A stretch of DNA of 64,000 nucleotides from Luteithermobacter gelatinilyticus (lineage in GTDB: Bacteria; Pseudomonadota; Alphaproteobacteria; Sphingomonadales; Emcibacteraceae), in the NCBI RefSeq assembly GCF_005849285.1, contig NZ_CP040517.1, positions 2,114,501 to 2,178,500 on the forward strand. Direction: 5' to 3'. Positions 7,407-17,990 of the stretch are shown in pieces. A model generated the notes under the pieces. It saw nothing but the letters and a program-made list of their open reading frames with translations. It searched no databases and had not been told where the DNA came from. Positions within the stretch are counted from its first letter, which is position 1. Each line of letters begins with the position of its first letter. Both the position numbers and the translations under genes were made by a program.

Positions 7407-7432
7407 TGCCGGGCTTGTCCCGGCATTTTTTT
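7407..7432 (+). terminator. Orphan plus-strand intrinsic terminator
   Basis: TGCCGGG/CCCGGCA stem with a five-base loop, followed by seven T on the plus strand. The minus-strand flank is A-rich, so it does not serve the convergent HAD gene. It supports an unannotated plus-strand transcript. Confidence 0.75.
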
Positions 7433-7465
7433 GTGCCTATCCCGGGCCCGTCTGCAAAACTCTGC

Positions 7466-8107
7466 TCAGATATATTTTTTCACGTCCAGTATGTTGTGAA
7501 TCACCCTGCCCCCAGCCCGGGCCAGTTCTTTATCCTCGCCCCGCGCCGAATAGGCCAGCACGATCATACCGGCAGCCACGGCTCCTTTCACCCCAGGCAG
7601 GCTGTCTTCCACTACCAGACAGTTTTCAGGACGCGCCCCCATCTGTTCCGCAGCAAAGAGATACAGGTCCGGATGGGGTTTGCCGCGGGTCACTTGCGAG
7701 GCGCTGAAAATCCGCCCGTTAAAATCCACCTTAAGACCGGTAAGGCCCAATGTGACCTCCATCTTGGCAAAATCGCCGCTGGAGGCCACGCAACTGGCAA
7801 TGTTTTTCGCTTTGAGATAGGCGACCACTTCGTGAATCCCTTCCACCGCCTGCAGGTCTTCGTGAAAGGCGGCAAAGGTCCTTTGCTGCACCCGGTCCAG
7901 AAAATCGGCCGGTAACGGCGTCCCCAACATTTCTTCCGCCCGGTGCACCACTGATGACATGGACAGACCGACAAATTCCCGCACCACTTCGTCAAGTGTC
8001 AAGGAAAGGCCTTCCTTAGCCAACGCCTCCCGCAAAACCCGGTTGGCGATGGGCTCGCTGTCCACCAGCACCCCATCACAATCAAAAATCACCAACTCTA
8101 CTGTCAT
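7466..8107 (-). CDS. HAD-superfamily phosphatase (subfamily IA)
   Basis: 213 residues. Motif I is IFDCDGVLVDSEP at the N-terminus, motif II is the ASSGD stretch near residue 112, motif III Lys is in TRGKPHPDLYL near residue 143 and motif IV is VVEDSLPGVKGAVAAGM near residue 164. The four-helix cap between motifs I and II makes it a type IA enzyme, like phosphoglycolate phosphatases and beta-phosphoglucomutases. It probably dephosphorylates a small sugar phosphate or related metabolite in the cytoplasm. The exact substrate cannot be read from the sequence. It lies downstream of dps but beyond dps's terminator, so it is likely transcribed separately. Confidence 0.85.
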   Translation of the reverse strand: MTVELVIFDCDGVLVDSEPIANRVLREALAKEGLSLTLDEVVREFVGLSMSSVVHRAEEMLGTPLPADFLDRVQQRTFAAFHEDLQAVEGIHEVVAYLKAKNIASCVASSGDFAKMEVTLGLTGLKVDFNGRIFSASQVTRGKPHPDLYLFAAEQMGARPENCLVVEDSLPGVKGAVAAGMIVLAYSARGEDKELARAGGRVIHNILDVKKYI

Positions 8108-8118
8108 TCTTTCCTCAT

Positions 8119-8145
8119 TAAAAAAGGCAGCCCTGAAGGGCTACC
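8119..8145 (-). terminator. Rho-independent terminator of dps
   Basis: Minus-strand stem GGTAGCCC/GGGCTGCC with a TTCA loop, followed by TTTTTT, 50 bases beyond the dps stop. Confidence 0.85.
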
Positions 8146-8194
8146 TCTTTACACGCATATGAACCGGTTTTCCAGCGTAAGAAACGCCGCCCGC

Positions 8195-8662
8195 TTATCC
8201 CAGCAGAGACCGCAACATCCAGGCGTTTTTCTCGGAAACCTCCATCCGGTCGCCAAGCAGGCCCAAAGAGGGTTCATCACCGGCTTCATCCACAATCGGT
8301 ACAATTTCCCGGGCGGTTTTCACCACTGCCTCGTTGGCTTGCACCAAATTACGAATCATGTCTTCGGCCAACGGAATGCCGTCATCTTCCGGAATCCGGG
8401 TCAAGGCAGCAAATTCCTTATACGTGCCCGGGGCATATTCCCCAAGCGCCCTGATCCGCTCAGCAATCACATCAATGGCATTCCAGAGCTCGGTATATTG
8501 TTCTTCAAACTGAACATGCAGGGTCTGGAACATAGGACCCGTCACATTCCAGTGATAATTATGGGTTTTCAGATACAAGGTGTAGGTATCGGCGAGGAGT
8601 CGACTGAGGCCCTTGGCAATTTCCATCCGGGTTTTTTCTTCCATACCAATATCAATCTTCAT
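8195..8662 (-). CDS. dps: Dps-family ferritin-like DNA-protection protein
   Basis: 155 residues, the usual Dps size. The dinuclear iron site signature is present: [17 protein letters not shown] near residue 32, then [21 protein letters not shown], giving the inter-subunit His/His/Asp-Glu set. The dodecamer oxidises Fe(II) with H2O2, stores iron and protects DNA. ATG 8662 is chosen because GGAGAT lies just upstream; an upstream in-frame start at 8683 would add seven residues and lacks such a site. An ICE-like palindrome lies about 45 bases upstream, matching the one at ahpC, so iron/peroxide control is likely. A terminator follows. Confidence 0.9.
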   Translation of the reverse strand: MKIDIGMEEKTRMEIAKGLSRLLADTYTLYLKTHNYHWNVTGPMFQTLHVQFEEQYTELWNAIDVIAERIRALGEYAPGTYKEFAALTRIPEDDGIPLAEDMIRNLVQANEAVVKTAREIVPIVDEAGDEPSLGLLGDRMEVSEKNAWMLRSLLG

Positions 8663-8706
8663 AACGATCTCCTCTTTTTCCATTGAATAGGCAGGTTACC
8701 ATTTAG

Positions 8707-8723
8707 TTTAGAATACTTCTAGT
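8707..8723. promoter_or_regulatory. ICE/Irr-like palindrome upstream of dps
   Basis: TTTAGAA-TAC-TTCTAGT matches TTTAGAA-N3-TTCTAAA at 12 of 14 specified positions. It is 45 bases upstream of the dps start, in the promoter zone. The remaining stretch to 8953 shows no further gene. Confidence 0.55.
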
Positions 8724-8953
8724 TCAAGGGGCGCATATAAAAATCCCCTATGATCGCGTGACGGCTTACCAAGGGCAGAATACCAAAAAAATACGACACT
8801 TGCATGTCCCTTGGAATTTACTTTGAGCATCTGCTCCGGAATGGGGGTGAAGGAGGTTATGGTTTTCGCGACACAGAAATTTCTTCATTTGACGTTTCCA
8901 GTGAGTATTTTATGGTGAAAAACTTTTACAATCCGGATTCAGGGAGACACGCC

Positions 8954-9508
8954 ATGCGTTTATCATGTATTGCAAGGAGAAGGGGGGTTTTCCTTTGGAC
9001 TTTGCTGATGAGTTTATGGCCCGGACTTGTGACGGCGCAAGATGATCCCGCCGCGCCCCTGCCCCCGGTCGTGGCGGAGGTGATTGTCCGGGATGATCTG
9101 GAGGATGTCTGGCTAGATTGGACCACTAGCGAGGGGCTCAGCGCCGTCATGGGTACGCTCGCCCATGTGGACCCCGATCTGAAACCGCGTGGCCTGTATG
9201 AAGTCCTGTTCCTGCCCGATGCGCCGGAAGGCGAGCGCGGAGCGGAGAAAGGCGCAATTCTCGCGGTGGAGCCGAAAAAAATGATTTCCTTCACCTGGAA
9301 GCAGCCGCCTTATATGCCCATTGGTGAAAATTATACTTTTGTCCAGCTCTTCTTTGAGCCAGTGGGGGAAAATGAAACCCGCCTGCGGCTGTATAACTGG
9401 GGCTGGGGCACCAGTCCGGACTGGAAAAAGGCCCGCGCCTATTTCGCCCAGAGCTGGCCCGCCGTTCTGGACATGTACCAAAAGCAAAAGGCCGCCCAGG
9501 CCGAGTGA
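8954..9508 (+). CDS. Exported SRPBCC (START-like) domain protein
   Basis: 184 residues with a signal peptide (RRRGVFLWTLLMSLWPG, cleavage after VTA). The mature part reads as an Aha1/polyketide-cyclase-like SRPBCC fold: a first strand VVAEVIVRDDLEDVWLDWTT, the central MISFTWKQPPYMP and a long C-terminal helix WKKARAYFAQSWPAVLDMY. The fold binds hydrophobic ligands in a cavity; here it would act in the periplasm. ATG 8954 has AGGGAG seven bases upstream, whereas the longer open frame to 8804 has no comparable site and would bury the signal peptide. No partner gene indicates a ligand. Confidence 0.75.
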   Translation: MRLSCIARRRGVFLWTLLMSLWPGLVTAQDDPAAPLPPVVAEVIVRDDLEDVWLDWTTSEGLSAVMGTLAHVDPDLKPRGLYEVLFLPDAPEGERGAEKGAILAVEPKKMISFTWKQPPYMPIGENYTFVQLFFEPVGENETRLRLYNWGWGTSPDWKKARAYFAQSWPAVLDMYQKQKAAQAE

Positions 9509-9652
9509 CGCCGGGCCAGGCAAAGACGGGCCGAAACGGCTTCCCTGCCTGAAGAATGAATTCTCTGTCGGAAAAGCGGCAGATCAGGTAAAATTATTCC
9601 CTCAACGCCATAGGCGAACCGTGCCAAAATTCACCACCGAAAGGAGGGGCCC

Positions 9653-10348
9653 ATGTCACACGAGAGCACCAAAAGTAGATCTCTGGTGATTTCCTATCTT
9701 ACCCTGAGAAAAGCCATCGGGGTTCTGGGCCTCAGCCTGCCTTTTGTGCTCGTACTTGGTGCCCTGATTCTGTTCGCCACGCCTCTTCAGGGCTCCATAA
9801 GTGACTATTATTATACCGGCATGAGGGATGTATTTGTGGGGATCATGTGCGCCATCGGGGTGTTTCTGTTTTCTTACCGGGGGTATGAACGGAAAGATGA
9901 CCTGGCCGGGGATCTGGCCGGCCTGTTTGCCATCGGCATTGCCCTGTTTCCCACCAAACCGTCGCCGGCGGATCTGGTGACGGCACAGCAGCAGGTCATC
10001 AGCCAGATTCATACCCTGTTCACGGCGCTGTTCTTTCTCACGCTCGCCTATTTCTGTCTGCGCCTGTTTATAAAAACCACGCCCGACATGCCGCCAACGC
10101 CGGAAAAATTGATGCGGAACCGGATATATCGGATCTGCGGGTATACCATTCTGGCTTCGATCCTGCTGATTGCCCTTTATCTGTTTGTGCTTAACGGCGA
10201 AAAAAAGCCCTTTACCGCCCTGAAACCCGTTTTTTGGTTTGAAACTCTTGCCGTTCTCGCCTTTGGGCTGTCCTGGCTGGTCAAGGGCGAAGCAATCCTC
10301 AAGGACCAGAAATACGATGCCCCGGCAGGAAACCGGGGCGATAATTAA
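9653..10348 (+). CDS. Six-helix integral membrane protein of unknown function
   Basis: 231 residues with about six membrane segments (residues roughly 24-44, 58-78, 86-102, 122-142, 162-182, 196-214). A conserved-looking motif, GSISDYYYTGMRDVFVGIMC, lies between segments 1 and 2, and RGYERKDD follows segment 2. The layout resembles DUF998-like membrane proteins, but I do not recognise it firmly. GGAGGGG precedes the ATG. The genes around it (an SRPBCC protein and an aminotransferase on the other strand) do not suggest a role. Confidence 0.7.
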   Translation: MSHESTKSRSLVISYLTLRKAIGVLGLSLPFVLVLGALILFATPLQGSISDYYYTGMRDVFVGIMCAIGVFLFSYRGYERKDDLAGDLAGLFAIGIALFPTKPSPADLVTAQQQVISQIHTLFTALFFLTLAYFCLRLFIKTTPDMPPTPEKLMRNRIYRICGYTILASILLIALYLFVLNGEKKPFTALKPVFWFETLAVLAFGLSWLVKGEAILKDQKYDAPAGNRGDN

Positions 10349-10375
10349 AATATATAAGTAGAGAAGGGTCCGGCC

Positions 10376-11605
<1,230 letters not shown>

Positions 11606-11691
11606 CTAAATACCAGCGCGACCCTACGAAAACTGCCGTCCTTCTGCAAGAGGTGTTTGCAATATCGCTCATTTCTTTCCATATTAGGGAC

Positions 11692-13869
11692 ATGAGCACA
11701 GAAAACATCACCACCGATCGTCCCCAAATACCTGTTAGCGGGTTGAAACGCCCGGAAAAAACCGAAGGCGGGATCCGCTTTCGCATCGACTCAGAGTTTA
11801 AGCCCAGCGGCGACCAGCCCCAGGCCATTGACGCCCTGGTCGAAGGGATTGAAAACGGCCTCAGTGATCAAGTGCTGCTTGGCGTGACCGGTTCCGGCAA
11901 GACCTTCACCATGGCGCAGATCATCGAACAGACCCAGCGCCCGGCCCTGATCATGGCTCATAACAAGACCCTCGCCGCCCAGTTGTACGGCGAGATGAAG
12001 TCCTTTTTCCCAGACAATGCGGTGGAATATTTCGTATCTTATTACGATTATTACCAGCCCGAGGCCTATGTGCCGCGCTCCGACACCTATATCGAAAAAG
12101 ACGCCAGCATCAACGAACAGATTGACCGCATGCGCCATGCCGCAACCCGCGCCCTGTTCGAACGCGACGATGTGATCATCGTCGCCTCGGTAAGTTGTAT
12201 CTACGGCATGGGGTCACCCGAAACTTACCTGGAAATGACCATTCCTTTTGAAGTGGGCATGATCTTTGAACAGCGCGAGTTGCTGCGCCAGTTGGTCACC
12301 CTGCAATATCGCCGCAATGACCAGGCGTTCCAACGCGGCACCTTCCGGGTACGCGGCGATGTGATCGAAATTTTCCCGAGCCATTATGAGGATCGGGCCT
12401 GGCGACTTGACTTTTTTGGTGACGAACTGGAAAAAATCACCCTGTTTGATCCGCTGACAGGCGAGAAAATCAATGATCTGGAGCGGGTCAAGCTTTACGC
12501 CAACAGCCACTATGTAACGCCTGGCCCGTCCCTGGAACAGGCCATGAAAACCATCCGCATGGAACTGGACGAACGGCTCAAGGAGTTGCAGGCCCAAGGT
12601 AAAATCCTTGAAGAAGCCCGCCTGCGCGAACGGGTACAGCTGGACCTGGAAATGATGGCGGCAACCGGCACCTGTGCGGGCATCGAAAATTATTCCCGCC
12701 ATCTCACCGGCCGCAATCCTGGCGAGCCGCCACCTACCCTGTTTGAATATCTGCCGGACAATATGTTGTTGTTTGTGGATGAAAGCCATGTGAGCGTACC
12801 GCAGATCGGCGGCATGAGCCGGGGCGATTATAACCGCAAGAAGACCCTTGCCGATTATGGCTTCCGTCTGCCCAGTTGCGTGGACAACCGGCCGCTCACC
12901 TTTGATGAATGGAACCGGATGCGTCCACAGACCGTTTATGTTTCCGCCACCCCCGGCAAATGGGAACTGGAACAGACCGGCGGCGCCTTTGTGGAACAGG
13001 TGATCCGGCCCACCGGGCTGATTGATCCGCCCTGTGACGTGCGTCCCGTGGAAAGCCAGGTGGACGATTTGCTGCATGAAGCACGCCGGACCATCGAGGC
13101 CGGCTACCGGGTGCTGGTCACCACATTGACCAAGCGCATGGCCGAGGACCTGACTGAATATCTGCATGAAAACGGTCTCAAGGTCCGCTATCTGCACAGC
13201 GACATTGATACGCTGGAACGCATTGAGATTATCCGTGACCTCAGGATCGGCGCCTTTGACATCCTGGTGGGCATTAACCTGCTGCGCGAAGGGCTTGATA
13301 TTCCCGAATGCGGGCTGGTGGCGATTCTGGATGCGGACAAGGAAGGTTTCCTGCGCTCCGAGACCAGCCTGATCCAGACCATCGGCCGGGCGGCGCGTAA
13401 TGTGGACGGGCGGGTGATCCTCTATGCGGACAAAATCACCCGCAGCATGAAAGCGGCGCTGGACGAAACCGAACGCCGCCGCGCCAAACAGCTGGCCTAT
13501 AACGCCGAACACGGCATTACGCCCGAAAGCATCAGGAAAAATATCGGTGACATTCTCGACAGCGTGGCGGAAGGCGATCATGTGCTGGTGGATACCGGCA
13601 TGGATGACAACAATCTGGTCGGCCACAATCTGCGCGCCTATATCGAAAGCCTGGAAAAACAGATGAAGGAAGCCGCCGGCAATCTGGAATTCGAGGAAGC
13701 CGCCCGCCTGCGCGACGAAATCAAACGGCTGGAGGATGCGGAACTGGGGATTGCGCCACTGGAAAAATATGCCCGCAAACCGGCGACCAAAGGCCGGTCT
13801 TCCGCGGGCCGCCCCGGCACCCGCCAGTATCGCAAGAAAAGCAAACATCCCAGCCCGCGCAAATTTTGA
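11692..13869 (+). CDS. uvrB: UvrABC excision nuclease subunit B
   Basis: About 725 residues. It is the damage-verifying helicase-like subunit of nucleotide excision repair. Walker A is [13 protein letters not shown], the beta-hairpin region is [20 protein letters not shown], the DEAD-like box is [17 protein letters not shown], helicase motifs V-VI are [19 protein letters not shown] and [11 protein letters not shown], and a C-terminal UVR motif ([20 protein letters not shown]) binds UvrC. The tail is Lys/Arg-rich. ATG 11692 is preferred; a GTG at 11653 would add 13 residues. I found no alphaproteobacterial LexA box (GTTC-N7-GTTC) upstream. Confidence 0.95.
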   Translation: MSTENITTDRPQIPVSGLKRPEKTEGGIRFRIDSEFKPSGDQPQAIDALVEGIENGLSDQVLLGVTGSGKTFTMAQIIEQTQRPALIMAHNKTLAAQLYGEMKSFFPDNAVEYFVSYYDYYQPEAYVPRSDTYIEKDASINEQIDRMRHAATRALFERDDVIIVASVSCIYGMGSPETYLEMTIPFEVGMIFEQRELLRQLVTLQYRRNDQAFQRGTFRVRGDVIEIFPSHYEDRAWRLDFFGDELEKITLFDPLTGEKINDLERVKLYANSHYVTPGPSLEQAMKTIRMELDERLKELQAQGKILEEARLRERVQLDLEMMAATGTCAGIENYSRHLTGRNPGEPPPTLFEYLPDNMLLFVDESHVSVPQIGGMSRGDYNRKKTLADYGFRLPSCVDNRPLTFDEWNRMRPQTVYVSATPGKWELEQTGGAFVEQVIRPTGLIDPPCDVRPVESQVDDLLHEARRTIEAGYRVLVTTLTKRMAEDLTEYLHENGLKVRYLHSDIDTLERIEIIRDLRIGAFDILVGINLLREGLDIPECGLVAILDADKEGFLRSETSLIQTIGRAARNVDGRVILYADKITRSMKAALDETERRRAKQLAYNAEHGITPESIRKNIGDILDSVAEGDHVLVDTGMDDNNLVGHNLRAYIESLEKQMKEAAGNLEFEEAARLRDEIKRLEDAELGIAPLEKYARKPATKGRSSAGRPGTRQYRKKSKHPSPRKF

Positions 13870-13961
13870 GGTTTTTGCCATATGGGGGATCGGGGCACGG
13901 GGCGGCACCCCCTGTCATGACGTGATGGATCGCCGTCCCCCCGCTGGCGGCACAGCCTCAC

Positions 13962-13996
13962 CATCATTGCGAAACGCGACAGCAACGAAGCAACCC
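13962..13996. repeat. REP-like repeat, family 2
   Basis: CATCATTGCGAAACGCGACA followed by GCAACGAAGCAACCCA matches the widespread GTCATTGCGAG...GAAGCAATCC palindromic repeat type. It lies in the 266-base gap after uvrB, in which I see no gene. Confidence 0.5.
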
Positions 13997-14135
13997 ATAT
14001 AACATTATGAGCACCTGCCGAAACATCTCTTGGAGTCCCCCGGAATCATTTTTTATGGCGCTGTTTGGCATGCAGTTTTGCCATTATGCTGTATGATGGC
14101 AGGCTACCGCACACAATCAGGGGGAGAGCAGGAAC

Positions 14136-16376
14136 ATGCTGACAGGGAAGCAGCTCAAGGATCAGCTGATCCGGATTCTGGTCCTGATGACCCTGACAAG
14201 TGCCGGGCTGGCCCTGGGCCCACTGGCGGAGCGGGGCCTGATCCTAGTGGCGGGTGTCTCCGCCCTCATGGCGCTGTTCTGGCCCACTTCAAGATGCCTA
14301 TTTCTGCCCCTGATGCTGATCAGCCTTCTGGCCGCCAGTTTGGGCCTGGTCATCCATCTTGCGCAGGATCATTTCCATTACGCCTATGTCTGGCTGTACA
14401 GCGCGCCGGAGTTGCCGCTGTATCTGAAAATCAGCAATTTCTGGGGCGGTGAAGAAGGCACCCTGCTGCTGCTGGCTCTGCTGGCCGCCGTCTTTGGCGT
14501 GGTGCTTTGTCGTCACGGCGGCTGGGGAGGAACCGGCGCCCTGCTTTTGGCGGGAGTGTTCAGTGCAGGCGCCTTATATTGGCATCCCTTTTCCCTCACC
14601 ACCGCTGAACAATTGGCCCATGCCCCCTATCAGGGCATGAATGCCCATCTCACCGAATTCTGGATGGCCATTCATCCACCGCTGATTTTCCTGACCTATA
14701 TGTTACTGGTGGCCCCCTTTGGGGCGGCGGTGGAGGCCCTGGTCCGGGGCACGGGACAGTGGGCCCGGATCACGCGCACTTATGGCCGGCTGGCCTGGCT
14801 GGTGCTCAGTCTTGGTCTTGCCAGTGGCATGTGGTGGGCGTATGGCGATTATTTTTACGGCCAGATCTGGCACTGGGACCCGGTGCAGACGGCCACTTTT
14901 GTAGTCTGGTGCCTGCTGACCGGTCTGCTGCATGGCCTCAGGCTCTATCATCCTGAGCGGCGCTATGCCCGCCTGCTGCCGTTTTTGTCGCTGCTGACCG
15001 CCGCCGCCTGCCTGAGCTCGATGCTGGTGACTCGCAACGGCCTGCTGATCAGTTCCCATCGTTATCTGGGGGAAACCTCCATCGCCATCCTTGCAGGGCT
15101 CAGCCTGGTTCTGGTGCTGACGGCTTTTGTCAGTCTCGCATTGTCCTGCCGCAGGACCTTGCCCGCCAACGGCACAAAGACCAGTGAAGCACGGCTGATG
15201 ATCACCTTGTCCATCTACGGGTTTTTCCTGCTGGCCCTGATTGGCTGTTATTTTCTGGGGGAAGCCTATCTGCGCGCCCTGTGGGACGTGCCTAAGGACA
15301 AACCACCGCTGTTTTTCAAATTTATCGCCAGTGTCAGCCCGCCGGACCTGGTCGCTCTTTTAAAAGAACAGCATAAAAAGTGGGCCCCCGATCTGTTTGC
15401 GCTGAATGACGGCCTCCTGATCCCCGCCATTGCTGGGGCTTTGATCGGCGGACACCGGTTTTTGCCAGCCTGGTCGCGACACGTCCGGTGGGGGATTAGC
15501 CTGGGGGTCATATTTCTTATGATTCTGATGGCCGAATATGTCCGGCCACTGGAATATTTTTACGACGCTTCCGGCACGTCTTCGGTACATACCCGGCGCA
15601 ATTTTTATGAACTCAACATGCTGCTGGTGGGAGTTGTCTATTTCTGTCTGGCCTGTCTGGTCTATGCCGCGCCGATAGGGGTCAACCGCCGGAACCTTAG
15701 AGCCTATTACGGCTATGTCGCTCCGGTGGGGCTCATTCACATGGGTATGATGATCGCGCTGTTTTCCGCACTCTGTGCCACCATCCTGGACAGTACCAGC
15801 AAAACCCAGGTCAGCTTCCCCCAGGCCTTTCATACCCCGGTACGCTTGCCGGGGGGATATCTGCTGGACATTGCCCCACCGCAATATTCCACGAAACCTG
15901 ACGGTATTTACATCCCCGGCGGCGGACAAAGCCTGCGGGCACTTACCAATGTCCGTCTCAGCCTGAGTACCGCCGACCGGGAGCTGCGGCTGCTGGGCGC
16001 GGGACAAACCCTGTACCGAGACGAACGCCGCGCCTTTAACGACGACAATATGCCGATCCGGCAGTATTGTGAAATGATGGATTACCGTTTTGCACGTCTC
16101 TCCCGGGGGCCGGAACATATTCTGGCACCCTATATTTATCGGGGACCGAGTTATGATCTTCAGGTCTGGCTGCCGTCAGTGGATGCCTATGGGGACTCCC
16201 CACCGGCGGCCGTTTCTCACGAGACGGCCAAGGCCACCTACACAATCGTCATCCGGAAATATCCAATGATGACCTGGCTTTGGCTGGGGCTGGCTCTGTC
16301 TCTGGTGGCAGGGATCGTTTATTGTGTGGTCGCCTGGATACCCCGGAGCGCATCAAACGGATCGATAAGATCCTGA
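14136..16376 (+). CDS. CcmF-like cytochrome c heme-lyase family membrane protein
   Basis: 746 residues with about 14-15 membrane segments. The WWD-type heme-handling region is present but divergent: SGMWWAYGDYFYGQIWHWDP continuing VQTATFVVW near residue 230, where canonical CcmF reads WGGWWFWDPVENASF. MAIHPPLIFLTYMLL near residue 172 matches the HPP...Y heme-ligand region. A large extracytoplasmic domain (residues about 560-715) precedes the last helix, as in CcmF. The family delivers heme to apocytochrome c. No other ccm gene is nearby, and the divergent WWD motif suggests a paralogue with a separate client. The 3' end overlaps the convergent LysR gene by 58 bases. Confidence 0.75.
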   Translation: MLTGKQLKDQLIRILVLMTLTSAGLALGPLAERGLILVAGVSALMALFWPTSRCLFLPLMLISLLAASLGLVIHLAQDHFHYAYVWLYSAPELPLYLKISNFWGGEEGTLLLLALLAAVFGVVLCRHGGWGGTGALLLAGVFSAGALYWHPFSLTTAEQLAHAPYQGMNAHLTEFWMAIHPPLIFLTYMLLVAPFGAAVEALVRGTGQWARITRTYGRLAWLVLSLGLASGMWWAYGDYFYGQIWHWDPVQTATFVVWCLLTGLLHGLRLYHPERRYARLLPFLSLLTAAACLSSMLVTRNGLLISSHRYLGETSIAILAGLSLVLVLTAFVSLALSCRRTLPANGTKTSEARLMITLSIYGFFLLALIGCYFLGEAYLRALWDVPKDKPPLFFKFIASVSPPDLVALLKEQHKKWAPDLFALNDGLLIPAIAGALIGGHRFLPAWSRHVRWGISLGVIFLMILMAEYVRPLEYFYDASGTSSVHTRRNFYELNMLLVGVVYFCLACLVYAAPIGVNRRNLRAYYGYVAPVGLIHMGMMIALFSALCATILDSTSKTQVSFPQAFHTPVRLPGGYLLDIAPPQYSTKPDGIYIPGGGQSLRALTNVRLSLSTADRELRLLGAGQTLYRDERRAFNDDNMPIRQYCEMMDYRFARLSRGPEHILAPYIYRGPSYDLQVWLPSVDAYGDSPPAAVSHETAKATYTIVIRKYPMMTWLWLGLALSLVAGIVYCVVAWIPRSASNGSIRS

Positions 16377-17248
16377 AACCGGGCCCGGATACGTTCGCCA
16401 AGAAAATCATAAAGCGCCCGGATGCGGGCATTGTGGCGAATGTCGGCATGGGTCACCAGCCAGACCTCCATCAAAACCGGCTTCACCCCTGGAATATGCA
16501 ATGGTTTTATTTCCCTGTAACGCTGCAATGATAACTCCGACACCAGACCAAGGCCCAGACCATTCCGGACAGCCTCAACCGACCCCAGAAGGCTGTTGCA
16601 TTTAAACAGGATTTTTGCCGGATCACACGCCCGGAAGATTGTCCACACGGACGGATGGGTCATCATCTCATCAGAAAACCCCACAATCTGATGCTCCTTA
16701 AGGGCAGCACTGTCCCTTGGGGCCCCATACCGTTCCAGATAGGCCGCGCTGGCAGCCATGTGATTTTCAAACTGGCCCAGCTTTTTGCCAATCAGATCCG
16801 GCTGCATGGGCCGACCCAACCGGATGGCAATATCCGCTTCCCGGCGCAACAGGTCAATGGGTTGCATGCTCACATTCAAATCCACACAGATCCCGGGATA
16901 ATTATCACGAAACAGCTTCATTTCTTCGGTGATCCAGTAAGTGCCAATAAATTCCGTCGTGGTCAGCCGCACCGTGCCTTCCAACCGCTTGTTCTGCCCC
17001 GTAACCGCCTTTTCCACATCCAGCGCCATTTCTTCCATCGCCCTGACGGCACTCAGAATCTTTTCCCCGGATTCCGTCAGCACAAGCCCCTTGGGCAGCC
17101 GCTGGAACAGCTGGCTGTCCAGATCCTGTTCCAGTTGCATCAGTTTACGGCTCAGGGTCGGTTGGCTCATGTGCAGTTTGCGTGAGGCGGCGGACAGACT
17201 GCCAGCTTCGGCAATCGCTAAAAAAATCTTTAACGCATTCCAGTCCAT
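16319..17248 (-). CDS. LysR-family transcriptional regulator
   Basis: 309 residues. The N-terminal helix-turn-helix is at residues 1-60 (ISLSAASRKL-like region reading LSAASRKLHMSQPTLSRKL), followed by a linker helix and the two-lobed effector-binding domain. It is divergent from a small TPR protein gene, with about 107 bases between them containing an AT-rich inverted repeat, so it may autoregulate and control that neighbour. The C-terminal coding end overlaps the CcmF-like gene on the other strand. The effector is unknown. Confidence 0.85.
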   Translation of the reverse strand: MDWNALKIFLAIAEAGSLSAASRKLHMSQPTLSRKLMQLEQDLDSQLFQRLPKGLVLTESGEKILSAVRAMEEMALDVEKAVTGQNKRLEGTVRLTTTEFIGTYWITEEMKLFRDNYPGICVDLNVSMQPIDLLRREADIAIRLGRPMQPDLIGKKLGQFENHMAASAAYLERYGAPRDSAALKEHQIVGFSDEMMTHPSVWTIFRACDPAKILFKCNSLLGSVEAVRNGLGLGLVSELSLQRYREIKPLHIPGVKPVLMEVWLVTHADIRHNARIRALYDFLGERIRARFQDLIDPFDALRGIQATTQ

Positions 17249-17279
17249 ATCATTTCCCAGTCAATTCAATAATGAATAG

Positions 17280-17296
17280 ATATTATAGAATAATAT
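17280..17296. promoter_or_regulatory. AT-rich inverted repeat between LysR and TPR genes
   Basis: ATATTAT-AGA-ATAATAT, perfect arms of seven bases. It lies in the divergent promoter region, a typical position for a LysR operator. Confidence 0.4.
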
Positions 17297-17355
17297 GATA
17301 TTTCCATTCAATATTTTTATACTAAAATCATTCTTGATAAAAAGGAGACCTTATC

Positions 17356-17862
17356 ATGCTTAACCTCAGGAAAATAACGGGCGGCGCCATGATCGCCGCT
17401 CTTCTTCTCAGCCCGGCGGCCTTTGCCCCGGCTCATGCGGAAAATGTCACGCTTGATCAGTCCCTGTTATGGCATGCCGTCAAGGGCGACCTGCCCCGGC
17501 GCGCCATGAAAGCAGTTTCGGAGGGCAAACTGGACAAGGCCCGCGCGCTTTATGTCAAGGCTTTCAAGAAACCCTATGCGGAAAAACAGCGTGGGCAGCT
17601 TTACGCCAATCTCTGCGCGCTGGATGTGCTGAGCGGCTCCTACGATCGGGCCCAAAGCCTGTGCAGCAAAGCTTTGGAAATCAACAGCAAGGACTGGACG
17701 GCTTTGAATAACCGGGCGGTAGCCCTGTATCATGCGGGACAGGTGGACGCCGCCATAAAAGATATCGAAACGGCACTTAACGTTAATGATGGGGATCAGG
17801 TGTTGCAGAATAATCTGAAGAAAATTTCTGCCGTTTCAGCCAACACGGTTGTCAAAAACTGA
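17356..17862 (+). CDS. Small exported TPR protein
   Basis: 168 residues. A signal peptide (GGAMIAALLLSPAAFAPAHA) is followed by TPR-like helices: KAVSEGKLDKARALYVKAF, the pair around GSYDRAQSLCSKALEINSKD, and WTALNNRAVALYHAGQVDAA. Such proteins serve as periplasmic binding scaffolds. AAAAGGAGACC gives a strong ribosome site. It is divergent from a LysR gene that may control it. The domain is recognisable but the partner is not. Confidence 0.75.
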   Translation: MLNLRKITGGAMIAALLLSPAAFAPAHAENVTLDQSLLWHAVKGDLPRRAMKAVSEGKLDKARALYVKAFKKPYAEKQRGQLYANLCALDVLSGSYDRAQSLCSKALEINSKDWTALNNRAVALYHAGQVDAAIKDIETALNVNDGDQVLQNNLKKISAVSANTVVKN

Positions 17863-17990
17863 ATTTTACCTTCCCGAAACCTGCATCCCCTCACTTTGCG
17901 CCCTCGTATAGACGGGGGCCCACTTTTTATGCTGTTCTTTTAAAAGAGCGACCAGGTCCGGCGTTCCTGACACTGTCCGAAAGTACAATA

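Noticed and set aside
12214-13908. Open frame of about 560 codons antisense to uvrB
   Set aside because: It follows the codon structure of uvrB in the opposite frame, has no recognisable domain and no ribosome site; uvrB itself is complete and certain.
16319-16376. Frameshift at the end of the CcmF-like gene
   Set aside because: The overlap with the convergent LysR is 58 bases and both C-termini look natural, so a simple gene overlap is sufficient.
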